Source of the DNA: Gemmatimonadota bacterium
GTDB taxonomy: Bacteria > Gemmatimonadota > Gemmatimonadetes > Gemmatimonadales > Gemmatimonadaceae
DNA length: 64,000 bases
Direction of reading: 5' to 3'
Assembly (NCBI GenBank): GCA_031127225.1
Contig: JARIEV010000002.1
Span: forward strand, 1-64,000
Below, one piece after another: positions 8,269 through 17,160 of the stretch. Positions within the stretch are counted from its first letter, which is position 1, and each line of letters opens with the position of its first letter. Under the pieces are notes generated by a model, which ran no database searches, was not told where the DNA came from, and saw nothing but the letters and a program-made list of their open reading frames with translations. A program made the translations under genes and the position numbers.

Positions 8269-9957
8269 ATGGCCATGTCACGTTCGCGAGGGGTCACCGG
8301 CAGCGGAGTCCGTCTCGCCACGTCTGCCGACGCCGACGCCATTCACGCACTCAATTACCGGACGTTCGTCGAGGAAATCCCGCAGCACACGCCGAATGCT
8401 GTGCGACGTCACATCGACCGTTTCCACGACGAGAATATCTATGCCGTCTACGAAGTAGACGACCGTATTGTCGGCATGGTGAGCGGGCGCACGCAGCGAC
8501 CGTTCTCCCTCGACCAGAAGCTGGGCAGCGTCGACGAGTACCTCCCGGCCGGACGGACGCCGGTCGAAATCCGTCTATTAGCGGTGGAGCCGGAATTCCG
8601 CGCCAGCCGCGTGTTTGCGCAGCTCGTAGGGTTCATCACGCGGCATTTCATGGCGCAGGGGTTCGACCTTGGCATCATGTCGGGCACCACGCGTCAGCTT
8701 CGCCTGTACCGCCATCTCGGATTCCACGCGTTCGGCCCGCTCATCGGCACCGAGCAGGCGCCGTATCAGCCGATGTACATCACGGCCGAGGAGGTGCTGG
8801 CATGGCCCGACGCCATGAACGATGGTGCGGAGGCACGCAGTAGCGGCGCCAACTTTCTCCCCGGTCCGGTCGGCATCAGCGATGCCGTCCAGCAGGCGAT
8901 GCAGCGCGGGGCCACGTCGCATCGGGCCGACGCTTTTCACGCCCAGTATCGGGATACGCAGCAGCGCCTGTGCGCATTGGCCAACGCGCGGCACGCCACG
9001 ATGCTGCTGGGTTCGGGCACGCTGGCCAACGATGTGGTGGCCGCACAGATCTCGCTACTCGACGCGCCCGGGGTAATCGTGAGCAATGGCGAGTTCGGCG
9101 AACGTCTCATCGATCACGCCACGCGGATGCGCATCCCGCACACGGTGGTACGCGCGCCCTGGGGCGAGGCGCTCGACACCATGGCCGTCGCACGCGCGAT
9201 GCAGCGCACGGGGGCAGGCTGGCTCTGGGCTGTGCACTGCGAGACATCCTCGGGGGTGATGAACGACCTCGAGGCACTGGCCGCGATCGCGCGGCCGCAC
9301 GGCGCCAAACTAGCGCTCGACGTGATCAGTAGCCTCGGCACCGTGCCGCTCTCGTTGCGCGACGTATGGCTGGCCAGCGCGGTCAGCGGCAAAGCGCTCG
9401 CCGCCTTCCCCGGCGTCGCGATCGTGTTCCACGATGGCACCGCGTGTACGCCCAGCACGCGTGTCCCGCGCTACCTCGACCTTGGCTTGGCCGTCGCGCA
9501 ACAGGGTGTACCGTTCACGCAGTCCTCCAACCTGCTCGACGCCCTCGCCACCTCGCTGACCGAGATGAACTGGCCGGCGCGCTTCCGCCGCCTCGCGCTG
9601 GATGGCGCCTGGCTTCGCCGAGCGATGGAGTCGCGCGGATGGCGCGTGTTGGCCGACGCCCGGCACGCCTCGTCCGCGGTGCACACGCTGATCCCGCCCG
9701 CCGGCATCAGCGCAGGCGCGATCGGCGAGCACCTCCGCAACGCCGGATGGCTGATCAGCTTCGAGAGCGGCTACCTGCGCGAACGGAACTGGCTGCAGGT
9801 GTGTCTCATGGGGCACTACACACCCGAGGCCCTGCGTGCCTTTCCGGCGGCGCTGGATCGGTGCGCCGGCACGACGGCGGTGAAACGGCCGCCGCAGGCG
9901 GCGCCGATGGCGGCGCCGATGGCGGAGTTCTCGATCGCGCGGGCGGCGACGGGTTGA
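8269..9957 (+). CDS. GNAT acyltransferase - class V aminotransferase fusion protein
   Basis: A 562-residue two-domain protein. Residues about 14-180 look like a GNAT fold: VRLATSADADAIHALNYRTF, EIRLLAVEPEFRASRVFAQLV as the acyl-CoA-binding strand and loop, and the LYRHLGFHAFGP end. Residues about 195-535 look like a fold-type I, class V aminotransferase: start SSGANFLPGPVGISDAVQQAM, ML(L)GSGTLAND cofactor-phosphate region, HCETSSGVMNDL, LALDVISSLGTVPL with the Asp that pairs with the PLP ring, and VSGKALAAFPG with the Schiff-base Lys. The closest recognisable group is the alanine-glyoxylate / 2-aminoethylphosphonate-pyruvate aminotransferase type. The substrate is unknown; one plausible scheme is that the acyltransferase acts on the aminotransferase product. 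The gene stands alone. Confidence 0.8.
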   Translation: MAMSRSRGVTGSGVRLATSADADAIHALNYRTFVEEIPQHTPNAVRRHIDRFHDENIYAVYEVDDRIVGMVSGRTQRPFSLDQKLGSVDEYLPAGRTPVEIRLLAVEPEFRASRVFAQLVGFITRHFMAQGFDLGIMSGTTRQLRLYRHLGFHAFGPLIGTEQAPYQPMYITAEEVLAWPDAMNDGAEARSSGANFLPGPVGISDAVQQAMQRGATSHRADAFHAQYRDTQQRLCALANARHATMLLGSGTLANDVVAAQISLLDAPGVIVSNGEFGERLIDHATRMRIPHTVVRAPWGEALDTMAVARAMQRTGAGWLWAVHCETSSGVMNDLEALAAIARPHGAKLALDVISSLGTVPLSLRDVWLASAVSGKALAAFPGVAIVFHDGTACTPSTRVPRYLDLGLAVAQQGVPFTQSSNLLDALATSLTEMNWPARFRRLALDGAWLRRAMESRGWRVLADARHASSAVHTLIPPAGISAGAIGEHLRNAGWLISFESGYLRERNWLQVCLMGHYTPEALRAFPAALDRCAGTTAVKRPPQAAPMAAPMAEFSIARAATG

Positions 9958-9965
9958 ACGGCCGC

Positions 9966-10001
9966 TGGAACTGGAACTGGAACGGCAACGGCAACGGCAA
10001 C
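9966..10001 (+). repeat. Hexanucleotide microsatellite
   Basis: Three copies of TGGAAC followed directly by three copies of GGCAAC, starting nine bases after the stop of the fusion gene. It forms the left edge of the dyad element that follows. Confidence 0.85.
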
Positions 10002-10130
10002 AGCCAGAACACGGATGACGCGGATTGGCGGAAACAACACCGATAAGCGAACCGCGTTGATCTTGTGATCGTCGTTGGCTTATCCGTGTTGTTTTCGTGT
10101 AATCCGTGGTCTGGCTGTTGTTGTTGCTGT
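9991..10130. repeat. Imperfect large dyad element between convergent genes
   Basis: The left arm (about 9991-10049) reads CAGCCAGAACACGGAT, then GCGGATT, then AAACAACACCGATAAGC. The right arm (about 10078-10130) is its near-reverse complement, GCTTATCCGTGTTGTTTTCG, then AATCCG, then TCTGGCTGTTG, with a deletion of roughly 8 bases. A further copy of the outer end, ACAACAGCCAGAAC, lies at 10165-10178, just before the ferrochelatase stop. The ATCCGTG/AATCCGTGGT words resemble dispersed intergenic repeats known from several bacterial phyla. It may act as a bidirectional terminator. Confidence 0.75.
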
Positions 10131-10182
10131 TTTTTTTCCTGTTGCTTTTCCGTACACTGATATCACAACAGCCAGAACCCGG

Positions 10183-11370
10183 TCAGCAAGTCGCCGCGAT
10201 CTCGATGGGCGCGTCGCACAGTGCCGGTGCCATCATCTTCGACGGCAACCCGCGGCACGCGGCGTTGGTGCATCCTGGGCAGCGATGCGAGTACTGCGAG
10301 CTGTGCGGCTTGCCCGACTCGAGATGCCCGTTCACGATGTCCGCCAGCGCATCGAGAAACTCCGTGCGGGCATTCAGCGACGGCGCGCGACGGAAGCCGG
10401 TCATGCCGAGCGAGTGCGCGAGCTCGCCGTACTCGATGTCGATTTCCGACAGCGTCTCGATGTGATCGCTCGTAAAGGCGATTGGCACCACCAACATGTT
10501 CTTCTGCCCGCGCGCCGCCAGCTGCTTGATCATCGTCTCGGTACTCGGCCCCAGCCAGCGCACCGGGCCGACTTCCGACTGGAAGCTCAGCATGTACGGA
10601 TTGCGCAGCTCGGCCGCCTGCACCACACGGCTTACCGACACCGCGATCTCGGCCGGATACGCATCCCCGCGGTCTATGACCTTGAGCGGTAACGAATGCG
10701 CGCTGAAGAGCACCAACACATCATCGCGCTCGTGTGATGGATACTGCTCGAGCCCATCATCGATCGCGCTGGCCATCGCGCGCACGAAGCCCTCGTGCTC
10801 GCCCCACCGGTCGATGATGCTCCAGGTGAACGTGTCCTGCAGACCGGTGCGATCGAGCGCGCGCCACAAGTCGTTCAGGCTCGAGCCGGTCGTGGAGCAC
10901 GACCACTGCGGGTACTGCGTGAACGCCACCGCACGCGTGATCCCGTCCGCCTTCATCGCCTGCAACGCGTCATCCGCAAACGGCGCGGTATAGCGGAAGG
11001 ACACGTAGAACTTGTGCGGTGCCGTGTCCGGTGACATCTCGTCGAGCCGAGCACACATCGCGTCGCCCTGCGCCTTGGTCCACGTGAGGATCGGCGACCC
11101 ACCCCCGATCGCGTCGTACAACTTGCGCACCTTCGGCGCCCGTCGCGTGGCGATGAACTTGCCCAGCACATCCTGCCACGGAAGCTGAATGATCTCCTTG
11201 TCGGCGAAGAGGCGCAGCAGGAACGGCTCCACTTCATCGAGCGTCGCCGGCCCGCCGAGGTTCATCATCACGATCCCGGTACCACCACCGGCGCCGGAAC
11301 GGGGTGACGGCTGCGTGTGCCCGTGTGCACTCGACGGGCGACGGAACGGAAGAACATCGGAGGGCGTCAT
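10183..11370 (-). CDS. hemH: Ferrochelatase with [2Fe-2S] ligands
   Basis: Inserts Fe2+ into a porphyrin in the last step of haem synthesis. The 395-residue protein (start chosen at ATG 11370, before MTPSDVLPF) shows GIVMMNLGGPATLDEVEPFL, the catalytic region SAHSLPLKVIDRGDAY with the conserved His, and TSDHIETLSEIDIEY. Unlike E. coli HemH it has the four cysteines that bind a [2Fe-2S] cluster in the human-type enzyme: Cys158 in QYPQWSCSTTGSS and Cys364, Cys367 and Cys372 in CPGCTNAAC near the C-terminus. A 24-residue upstream extension (start at 11442) is possible but looks unconserved. The stop is embedded next to the dyad repeat. Confidence 0.95.
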   Translation of the reverse strand: MTPSDVLPFRRPSSAHGHTQPSPRSGAGGGTGIVMMNLGGPATLDEVEPFLLRLFADKEIIQLPWQDVLGKFIATRRAPKVRKLYDAIGGGSPILTWTKAQGDAMCARLDEMSPDTAPHKFYVSFRYTAPFADDALQAMKADGITRAVAFTQYPQWSCSTTGSSLNDLWRALDRTGLQDTFTWSIIDRWGEHEGFVRAMASAIDDGLEQYPSHERDDVLVLFSAHSLPLKVIDRGDAYPAEIAVSVSRVVQAAELRNPYMLSFQSEVGPVRWLGPSTETMIKQLAARGQKNMLVVPIAFTSDHIETLSEIDIEYGELAHSLGMTGFRRAPSLNARTEFLDALADIVNGHLESGKPHSSQYSHRCPGCTNAACRGLPSKMMAPALCDAPIEIAATC

Positions 11371-11392
11371 GCACCGAAGTGTCGGCACGCGC

Positions 11393-11449
11393 ACCGCAGC
11401 ATTCCACTGCGGTGAAATACGTGGTTCACCCCTCCGTAGCATTACGGAG
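11393..11449 (-). promoter_or_regulatory. Two adjacent inverted repeats in the hemH leader
   Basis: Upstream of the hemH start lie two perfect 7-bp inverted repeats: 11393-11399 with 11407-11413 (ACCGCAG/CTGCGGT, 7-base loop) and 11432-11438 with 11443-11449 (CTCCGTA/TACGGAG, 4-base loop). They could be protein-binding sites or RNA hairpins. Nothing shows which. Confidence 0.35.
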
Positions 11450-11516
11450 CAACCCCAACCCGCTCGATACTGTGGACTGTCGCTGCTGAACTCTGACCAC
11501 TATAACCAGTCTGATG

Positions 11517-11542
11517 CCAGTACTCTGACCACTGAGTACTGG
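11517..11542 (-). terminator. Inverted repeat after the PBP1A gene
   Basis: An 8-bp perfect inverted repeat (CCAGTACT/AGTACTGG) with a 10-base loop begins 8 bases after the PBP1A stop. The word CTCTGACCACT also occurs twice here. There is no T run, so a terminator role is only possible. Confidence 0.35.
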
Positions 11543-11550
11543 ATCAGCGT

Positions 11551-13635
11551 TCAGTACCCGATCGGCCCGAGTCGAAACAGACTCCACGGCCACACCGGGG
11601 CGCCCGGTTCCGTCCCCGCCATGAACCACTCCACATAGCGTCGTTCGCTCGGCGTCTTCGCATCCGACGGCTGACCACTGGCCCGATCCAGTTCCACCGG
11701 CACGATCCCCGGCGGCGGCGTCCACGCGCTACTCGCGCGATTCCCATACGCCGCCGCAATGATCTGTCCCGCAATCGGCGCCGCCAGCGTGCCGCCCACC
11801 GCGCCCGGCGAGATCATCGCCGGCTTGTCGAAACCCAGCCAGACGCCCGTAACCAGCTCCGGCGTCATCCCCACGAACCACACATCGGTGTTGTCGTTGG
11901 TGGTGCCCGTTTTCCCGGCCACCGGGATGCGCGTTGGCACGATCGTGCGCAGCGCCGTGGCCGTGCCGCGCGTGACCACGTCCTGCATCATGTCGCGCAT
12001 GATGAACGCCACCCGCGGGTCCATGGCCGCTCGTGCCGGCGCCACCTGTGGCACGAACACCGTACGCCCGGTGCGATCTTCGATGCGCTGCACGAAGCGC
12101 GGCTCGACCGCCACGCCGCCATTGTCGAACGTGGCGTACGCCGCCACGAAATCGAGCGGCTGCACCACGCTCGCGCCCAGCGCACTCGACGGATACGGCG
12201 AGATGGGCGAGCGCAGCCCGGCGCGACGCGCCAGCGCGATCACCGAGTCCATGCCGACGGCAAGCGCCAGTTGCACGGCGACCGGATTGCGCGACTTCGT
12301 GAGCGCCTCACGCATGGTGAGCGCGCCGAGAAACGCGTTGTCGGCGTTATCGGGGCTGTACGTCTGCCCGTTGTCGAGACGGATGCGCAGCGCGGTGTCG
12401 GCCACCATGGCATTGGCCGCCAGCCCCTGCGCGATCGACTGCGCGTACACGAAGGCCTTGAAGCTCGAGCCGGGCTGCCGGTTGCCGTCGACGGCGCGAT
12501 TGAACGAACTCCGCGCATAGTCACGTCCACCCACCAGCGCGCGCACATCGCCGGTGGTCGGGTCGAGCACCACCGCCGCGCCCTCCAGGCACGCCTCCAC
12601 CTTCGTCTTTTTCGCGGCCGTGGCCGCCGTATCACCGGCCACCCGTGCGCACCGCTGGCCACGGAACCCGGGGCGCGTTTCGATCTCGTCGAGCCCGCTG
12701 CTCAGCGCCTGCTGCGTAGCGCGCTGCAATGCGGCGTCAATCGTGGTGTGAATGCGATACCCGCCCTGCATCACGGCGATGCCCGCCCGCTCGGCCTGCA
12801 CGCGCACCACGTCCACCACCCATGGCGCCGGTGCGCGCGTGGTGGTCACCGTGCGCACCGGCTCGCGCTGCGCCGCCGCCGACTGCGCGGCCGTGATGTA
12901 TCCCTGCTCCGCCATCAGGGCGAGCACCGTGTTGCGGCGCGTGCGATTCCGCTCGGGATAGCGGGCCGGATCGTACTGCACGGGGCTCTTGGGCATCGAC
13001 GCCAGCGACGCCGCCTCGGCCAGCGTGAGCTCGGCCGCGCCTTTTCCGAAGAACTGACGCGCCGCCATTTCGATGCCGAAGGCGCCGCGACCGAACGAGA
13101 TCTGATTGAGGAACGCCTCGAGGATCTGCTCCTTGTTGTAGTGGCGTTCCATTTCGCGCGCCGCCTGCTGCTCGCGCAACTTGCGGCCGGCTGACACATC
13201 GCGACGGTCGATCAGGTCGGGGTGCATGTTGCCCACCAGCAGCTGCGTGATGGTGCTGGCGCCGCGCAGGTTGCCCTTGGTCACGGCGTCCTTGATGGCA
13301 CCGGCCACACCCACCAGGTCAACGCCGTCGTGCTGGTAGAAGCGTTTGTCCTCTACCGCCACGAACGCGTGCCCCACGTACTTGGGCAGTGAGCGGAGCG
13401 CGATGCTCACGCGGCGTTCCTTGCCCAGCTCACCGATCACGGAGCCATCGCGTCCCAGCACGAGCGTGGCCTGCGGCGGGGTGATGATCTGCCACGCTTC
13501 CCCGGTCGGCCCGGGCGTGGCCTGCGCCGCCACGCGCGCCGCGGGGGAGAGAGTTCCCAGAGAGGCGGCGAGCAGCCACGGGCCCACCACGGCCCACGAC
13601 AGACGCGACCGAACTGGGGAGAGAGGACGGACCAT
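11551..13635 (-). CDS. Penicillin-binding protein 1A (bifunctional transglycosylase/transpeptidase)
   Basis: Polymerises and cross-links peptidoglycan at the outer face of the inner membrane. The 694-residue protein starts with an uncleaved or cleaved hydrophobic signal (WAVVGPWLLAASLGTLSPAA). It has the glycosyltransferase family 51 motifs VEDKRFYQHDGVD (catalytic Glu) and GASTITQLLVGN, then a class A transpeptidase domain with Ser390-Lys393 (GSSFKAF), the SRN triad (TKSRNPVA) and KTGTTND near residue 575. The length is at the short end for PBP1A, and no large insert (OB/ODD) is evident. It is divergent from nadE with a 109-base gap. Confidence 0.93.
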   Translation of the reverse strand: MVRPLSPVRSRLSWAVVGPWLLAASLGTLSPAARVAAQATPGPTGEAWQIITPPQATLVLGRDGSVIGELGKERRVSIALRSLPKYVGHAFVAVEDKRFYQHDGVDLVGVAGAIKDAVTKGNLRGASTITQLLVGNMHPDLIDRRDVSAGRKLREQQAAREMERHYNKEQILEAFLNQISFGRGAFGIEMAARQFFGKGAAELTLAEAASLASMPKSPVQYDPARYPERNRTRRNTVLALMAEQGYITAAQSAAAQREPVRTVTTTRAPAPWVVDVVRVQAERAGIAVMQGGYRIHTTIDAALQRATQQALSSGLDEIETRPGFRGQRCARVAGDTAATAAKKTKVEACLEGAAVVLDPTTGDVRALVGGRDYARSSFNRAVDGNRQPGSSFKAFVYAQSIAQGLAANAMVADTALRIRLDNGQTYSPDNADNAFLGALTMREALTKSRNPVAVQLALAVGMDSVIALARRAGLRSPISPYPSSALGASVVQPLDFVAAYATFDNGGVAVEPRFVQRIEDRTGRTVFVPQVAPARAAMDPRVAFIMRDMMQDVVTRGTATALRTIVPTRIPVAGKTGTTNDNTDVWFVGMTPELVTGVWLGFDKPAMISPGAVGGTLAAPIAGQIIAAAYGNRASSAWTPPPGIVPVELDRASGQPSDAKTPSERRYVEWFMAGTEPGAPVWPWSLFRLGPIGY

Positions 13636-13744
13636 GGGCGAATTCTACACGGCAGCGGTCGCCGCGGTTCGTCAGGGCGCTCGCGGTGCCGGCCGTGCCC
13701 CCCACACCGTAGGCGCGGAGGCCAGCGCCCCCTAGTTTGCGTCC

Positions 13745-15670
13745 ATGCCTGGTGATCCGATTCGTCCGCTGACGCTGGCCCTCTGCCAGTTCGCGCCCCG
13801 CAAGGGCGACGTAGCCGCCAACCTCGCCCGTATCGGGCGGCTGTGCGCGCAAGCTTCCACCCTCGACCCGCGCCCGCAGGTCGTGCACTTCCCCGAGACG
13901 GCCCTGTCGGGCTACTTCGTGGAAGGGGGCGTCCGCGAGGTCGCCTGTACCGCCGGCGCGCTGGCCTACGATCTCGATGATGCCTATCGCACCGCCTGTG
14001 CGGCGGCCGGCATCGATTGCGTGGCGCTCGACGTCATCGTCGGCTTCTACGAGCGCTGGCGCGACACGCTGCACAACAGCGCCGCCTACCTCACCATCGG
14101 CCTCGACGACGGGCCACCGGTGATCCGGCACGTGCACCGCAAGAACTACCTGCCCACCTACGGGCTGTTCGACGAAGAGCGCTTCGTGGAACGCGGTACC
14201 GACATCCGCGCCTTTGAGACGCCGTGGGGCCGCGCCGCGATCCTGGTGTGCGAAGACGCCTGGCATTCCATCAGTGGCACCATCGCCGCCCTCGACGGTG
14301 CGCAGGTGGTGTTCGTGTCGTCGGCCGCCCCAGCGCGCGGCATCTGGCCGCGAGGCGACGGGGTGGAGGGTCCATACAGCGCCGCGCGCTGGGAGCGGCT
14401 CATCCGCGACATCGCCGAAGAACACGGCGTGTACGCGAGCTTCGTGAATCTCGTGGGCACCGAGGGGGGCAAGCGGTTTTTCGGCACCTCCCATCTGGTG
14501 GGACCGGGGGGCGACGTCCGCGGCCACGCCCCCGTCTGGGACGAGAGTTTCGTGTCGATCACGATCGATCTGGACGATCTGGTGCGCGCGCGGGCCGACG
14601 GCCCGCTGCTCAGCGACCTGCGCGTGGCGCTGCCGCACGTGCTCGACAACGTGCGGCGTGTGCAGGAGGGCACGACGCCCGCGCTCTCTTACGACGGACC
14701 GGAGCCGGCGGCGGCCGATCTGGTGCGCGGCGCCCGCGGGTTTGAGACGGGTGAATTCGCCATTCCCACCCAGGCGCTCGTGCGCGCCAATTCGCAGGTG
14801 CGCGCCATCCCGGAGTCACTCCCGGTGATCCGCCACGAAATGCGCGACCACGGGGGGCCGCCCTCGCTCGCCATCGATGCCGAGCTCACCGAAGATTGGC
14901 TTGCCGGGTTTCTCCGCGAAGAACTCACACGGCGCGGCTTCGGCAAGGCGGTCATCGGCATCTCCGGCGGCGTGGATTCCGCCGTCACGGCCTTCCTCGC
15001 CGTCCTCGCCCTCGGACGTGAAAACGTCATCGGCGTACGCCTCCCCTACCGCACGTCAAGCGCCGAGTCGCTCGACCACGCACAGTTGGTGATCGACGCG
15101 CTCGGCATCGAGTCGCGCACCGTCGACATCAGCCCCGCCGTGGACGGCTACCTCACCGCCGAACCCGACGCCGACGCCTCCCGCCGCGGCAACATCATGG
15201 CCCGCACGCGCATGATCGCCCTGTTCGACCTCTCGGCCCGCTATCGCGCCCTGCCCTTGGGCACCGGGAACAAGACCGAACGCCTCTTCGGCTACTTCAC
15301 CTGGCACGCCGACGACTCGCCACCGATCAATCCCATCGGGGATCTGTACAAAACGCAGGTGTGGGCGCTCGCCCGTCATATGGGCGTGCCCGACATCATC
15401 ATCGACAAGCCGGCCACGGCCGATCTGATTGCCGGGCAGACCGACGAAGGGGACCTCGGGATCAGCTACCCGCGCGCCGATGAAATCCTGAATGGCATGC
15501 TGCACGGTTTCTCGCATGAATCCCTGCGCGCGCGGGGATATCACCCGGACGAGCTCACGTTGGTGTCGCGACGGCTGAACGGCACGCACTGGAAGCGCCG
15601 TCCGCCAGCCACGGCGCTGCTCAGTCACTCCGGGATCGGGGAATCGTACCTGCGACCCGTGGACTACTAA
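13745..15670 (+). CDS. nadE: Glutamine-dependent NAD(+) synthetase
   Basis: Converts deamido-NAD to NAD using glutamine. The 641-residue protein has an N-terminal nitrilase-type glutaminase with the catalytic triad Glu51 (FPETALSG), Lys133 (HRKNYLPTYG) and Cys169 (LVCEDAW), and a C-terminal synthetase domain with the PP-loop SGGVDSAVTAF near residue 407. KTERLFGYFTWHADDS and NPIGDLYKTQVW complete the NAD synthase signature. A perfect 28-base palindrome lies 20 bases after the stop. Confidence 0.96.
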   Translation: MPGDPIRPLTLALCQFAPRKGDVAANLARIGRLCAQASTLDPRPQVVHFPETALSGYFVEGGVREVACTAGALAYDLDDAYRTACAAAGIDCVALDVIVGFYERWRDTLHNSAAYLTIGLDDGPPVIRHVHRKNYLPTYGLFDEERFVERGTDIRAFETPWGRAAILVCEDAWHSISGTIAALDGAQVVFVSSAAPARGIWPRGDGVEGPYSAARWERLIRDIAEEHGVYASFVNLVGTEGGKRFFGTSHLVGPGGDVRGHAPVWDESFVSITIDLDDLVRARADGPLLSDLRVALPHVLDNVRRVQEGTTPALSYDGPEPAAADLVRGARGFETGEFAIPTQALVRANSQVRAIPESLPVIRHEMRDHGGPPSLAIDAELTEDWLAGFLREELTRRGFGKAVIGISGGVDSAVTAFLAVLALGRENVIGVRLPYRTSSAESLDHAQLVIDALGIESRTVDISPAVDGYLTAEPDADASRRGNIMARTRMIALFDLSARYRALPLGTGNKTERLFGYFTWHADDSPPINPIGDLYKTQVWALARHMGVPDIIIDKPATADLIAGQTDEGDLGISYPRADEILNGMLHGFSHESLRARGYHPDELTLVSRRLNGTHWKRRPPATALLSHSGIGESYLRPVDY

Positions 15671-15690
15671 GCGCGGGGCATCCGACGCTG

Positions 15691-15718
15691 GACCGAGGGG
15701 CCCGCGGGCCCCTCGGTC
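15691..15718. terminator. Perfect GC-rich palindrome between convergent genes
   Basis: Each 14-base arm is GACCGAGGGGCCCG or its reverse complement, giving an uninterrupted palindrome between nadE and the creatininase-like gene. It overlaps the stop of the latter (15717-15719). It probably acts as a bidirectional terminator, although no T run follows in either direction. Confidence 0.6.
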
Positions 15719-16505
15719 ACACCCACATCGCGTGCGGATCCGCGTCCGCCAGCTGCACGCAGAACCCGGCGATCCGCTCCACGGCCTGCGCCACGAAGGC
15801 GGCCCCCTTTTCGGCGGTGGCAGCACGCGGATCGCCGACCCCGGTGTCCGCCGTGACCTGCGTCCACCGACGCGGCACCCAGGCCCATCCGCCGCGCACG
15901 CCGTCGAACACGCTGGCCTTGGCATGGCCGTCGCCCCACGTGGCGCGATCGGGCACCACCAGCTGTGGCGCCACATGCAGGATCGCGGCCGTCTCGAGCT
16001 CACCGGCGTGATCACCAGCCTCGGTAAACACCCCGTGGTCGCCGGCCTGCCACCAGTTCACGATGGCCAGAATAATCGGGGTCGATGGCTGCAGTTCACG
16101 CACCAGCGCCCGCAGTTCGTTGCCACCGTGCGCATTCAACAGCACCAGCGCGCGCACACCATGCGGCTCGAGACTGTGCACCACATCGCGCAACAGCGCC
16201 AGCTGCGTACTGGGCATCATGTTGATCGTGAAGCGCAGGTCGAGCTGCGTGGTGTTCACCCCGAACGGGACGGCGGGGAGCGCCACCGCCGGGACGCCAC
16301 GCGCCGCGCAGGCGGCAGCAACGCGCGCGGCCACTTCGCGGGCCATGATCGTATCGGTGCCGTACGGCAGATGCGTGTTGTGCGGCTCCGTGGCGCCGAA
16401 GGGGAGCATGGCGACCGACCACACGCCGTCGCGCATTACCGGCCACGTCTGCTCTTCCAGAACGCCCGCGCGCGGCGCGTACCCGTCGTGCGACGTCCCG
16501 CTCAT
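15717..16505 (-). CDS. Creatininase-family amidohydrolase
   Basis: A 262-residue protein with the creatininase fold signatures: LPFGATEPHNTHLPYGTD, carrying a Glu and His of the metal site, LLNAHGGNELRALVREL, and DHAGELETAAIL. Family members hydrolyse cyclic or linear amides (creatinine, or formamide intermediates in riboflavin/F420 synthesis in MftE- and ArfB-like relatives). The true substrate cannot be told from sequence, and no pathway neighbours help. All expected metal-binding His, Asp and Glu positions appear present. The ATG at 16505 gives a normal family length. Confidence 0.85.
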   Translation of the reverse strand: MSGTSHDGYAPRAGVLEEQTWPVMRDGVWSVAMLPFGATEPHNTHLPYGTDTIMAREVAARVAAACAARGVPAVALPAVPFGVNTTQLDLRFTINMMPSTQLALLRDVVHSLEPHGVRALVLLNAHGGNELRALVRELQPSTPIILAIVNWWQAGDHGVFTEAGDHAGELETAAILHVAPQLVVPDRATWGDGHAKASVFDGVRGGWAWVPRRWTQVTADTGVGDPRAATAEKGAAFVAQAVERIAGFCVQLADADPHAMWV

Positions 16506-16527
16506 GCGGCGCGCCGGCGCACAACCA

Positions 16528-17013
16528 TCAGCTCTTCATCCCGCTGTTCGTGAGCGGATCGCGCAGCATGCTGCCGATCCGGGCAGCCATCGCATCCAGC
16601 TGCTGCCGGTTCGGCATGGGCGAGCCGGGGAACGGCAGCGGCACGTCGAAGCCGTCGCCCTCGCGGCGCGGGATGAGGTGGATGTGGTAATGCATCACGT
16701 TCTGTCCCGCCGCCGCGCCCGAATTGACCACGATGTTCATGTCCGTCGCTCCCGACGCGGTCTGCACCACCGGGATGAGTTTCACGGCCACCTGATACAA
16801 GTGGGCCCCCACATGCCCGGGGATGTCCTGTAACACTTCGTAGTGTTCACGAGGGACGACCAGCACGTGACCGGGGTTGACCGGTTGATTATCGAGGAAC
16901 GCGATCGCCGTGGAGTCTTCGTAGCAGATCGACACCTCGGCGGCCCCGCGAATGAGGTCGCAGAAGATGCAGTGGCCGGTGGACGGCGTCAGGGGTGCGG
17001 TGGGTGCATGCAT
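16528..17013 (-). CDS. HIT-family nucleotide hydrolase/transferase
   Basis: A 161-residue HIT protein (start chosen at ATG 17013, MHAPTAPLTP). It has CIFCDLIRG at the N-terminus, as in Hint/protein kinase C-interacting-like proteins, the segment NPGHVLVVPREHYEVL, and the active-site triad HYHIHLIPR (HxHxH). Such enzymes hydrolyse AMP-lysine, dinucleoside polyphosphates or related nucleotides. The single FCDLI Cys pair (CxxC) may bind zinc. A longer reading frame extends upstream to 17241 but overlaps the divergent E1 gene and has no family-like residues, so I rejected it. Confidence 0.9.
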   Translation of the reverse strand: MHAPTAPLTPSTGHCIFCDLIRGAAEVSICYEDSTAIAFLDNQPVNPGHVLVVPREHYEVLQDIPGHVGAHLYQVAVKLIPVVQTASGATDMNIVVNSGAAAGQNVMHYHIHLIPRREGDGFDVPLPFPGSPMPNRQQLDAMAARIGSMLRDPLTNSGMKS

Positions 17014-17160
17014 AGATATTTTCACAAGAGAGTCAGGGCCGAACCGTGAACCTGCGCGCTGAATCGGCGCTCGGCAAGCAGCTCGTGATCCCCGCCCTGA
17101 AAGTCCCTTCTCCGCGCGGACGGCGCTAAGTTTAGGGGTTGTTCTTTTCCTGACCTCCAG

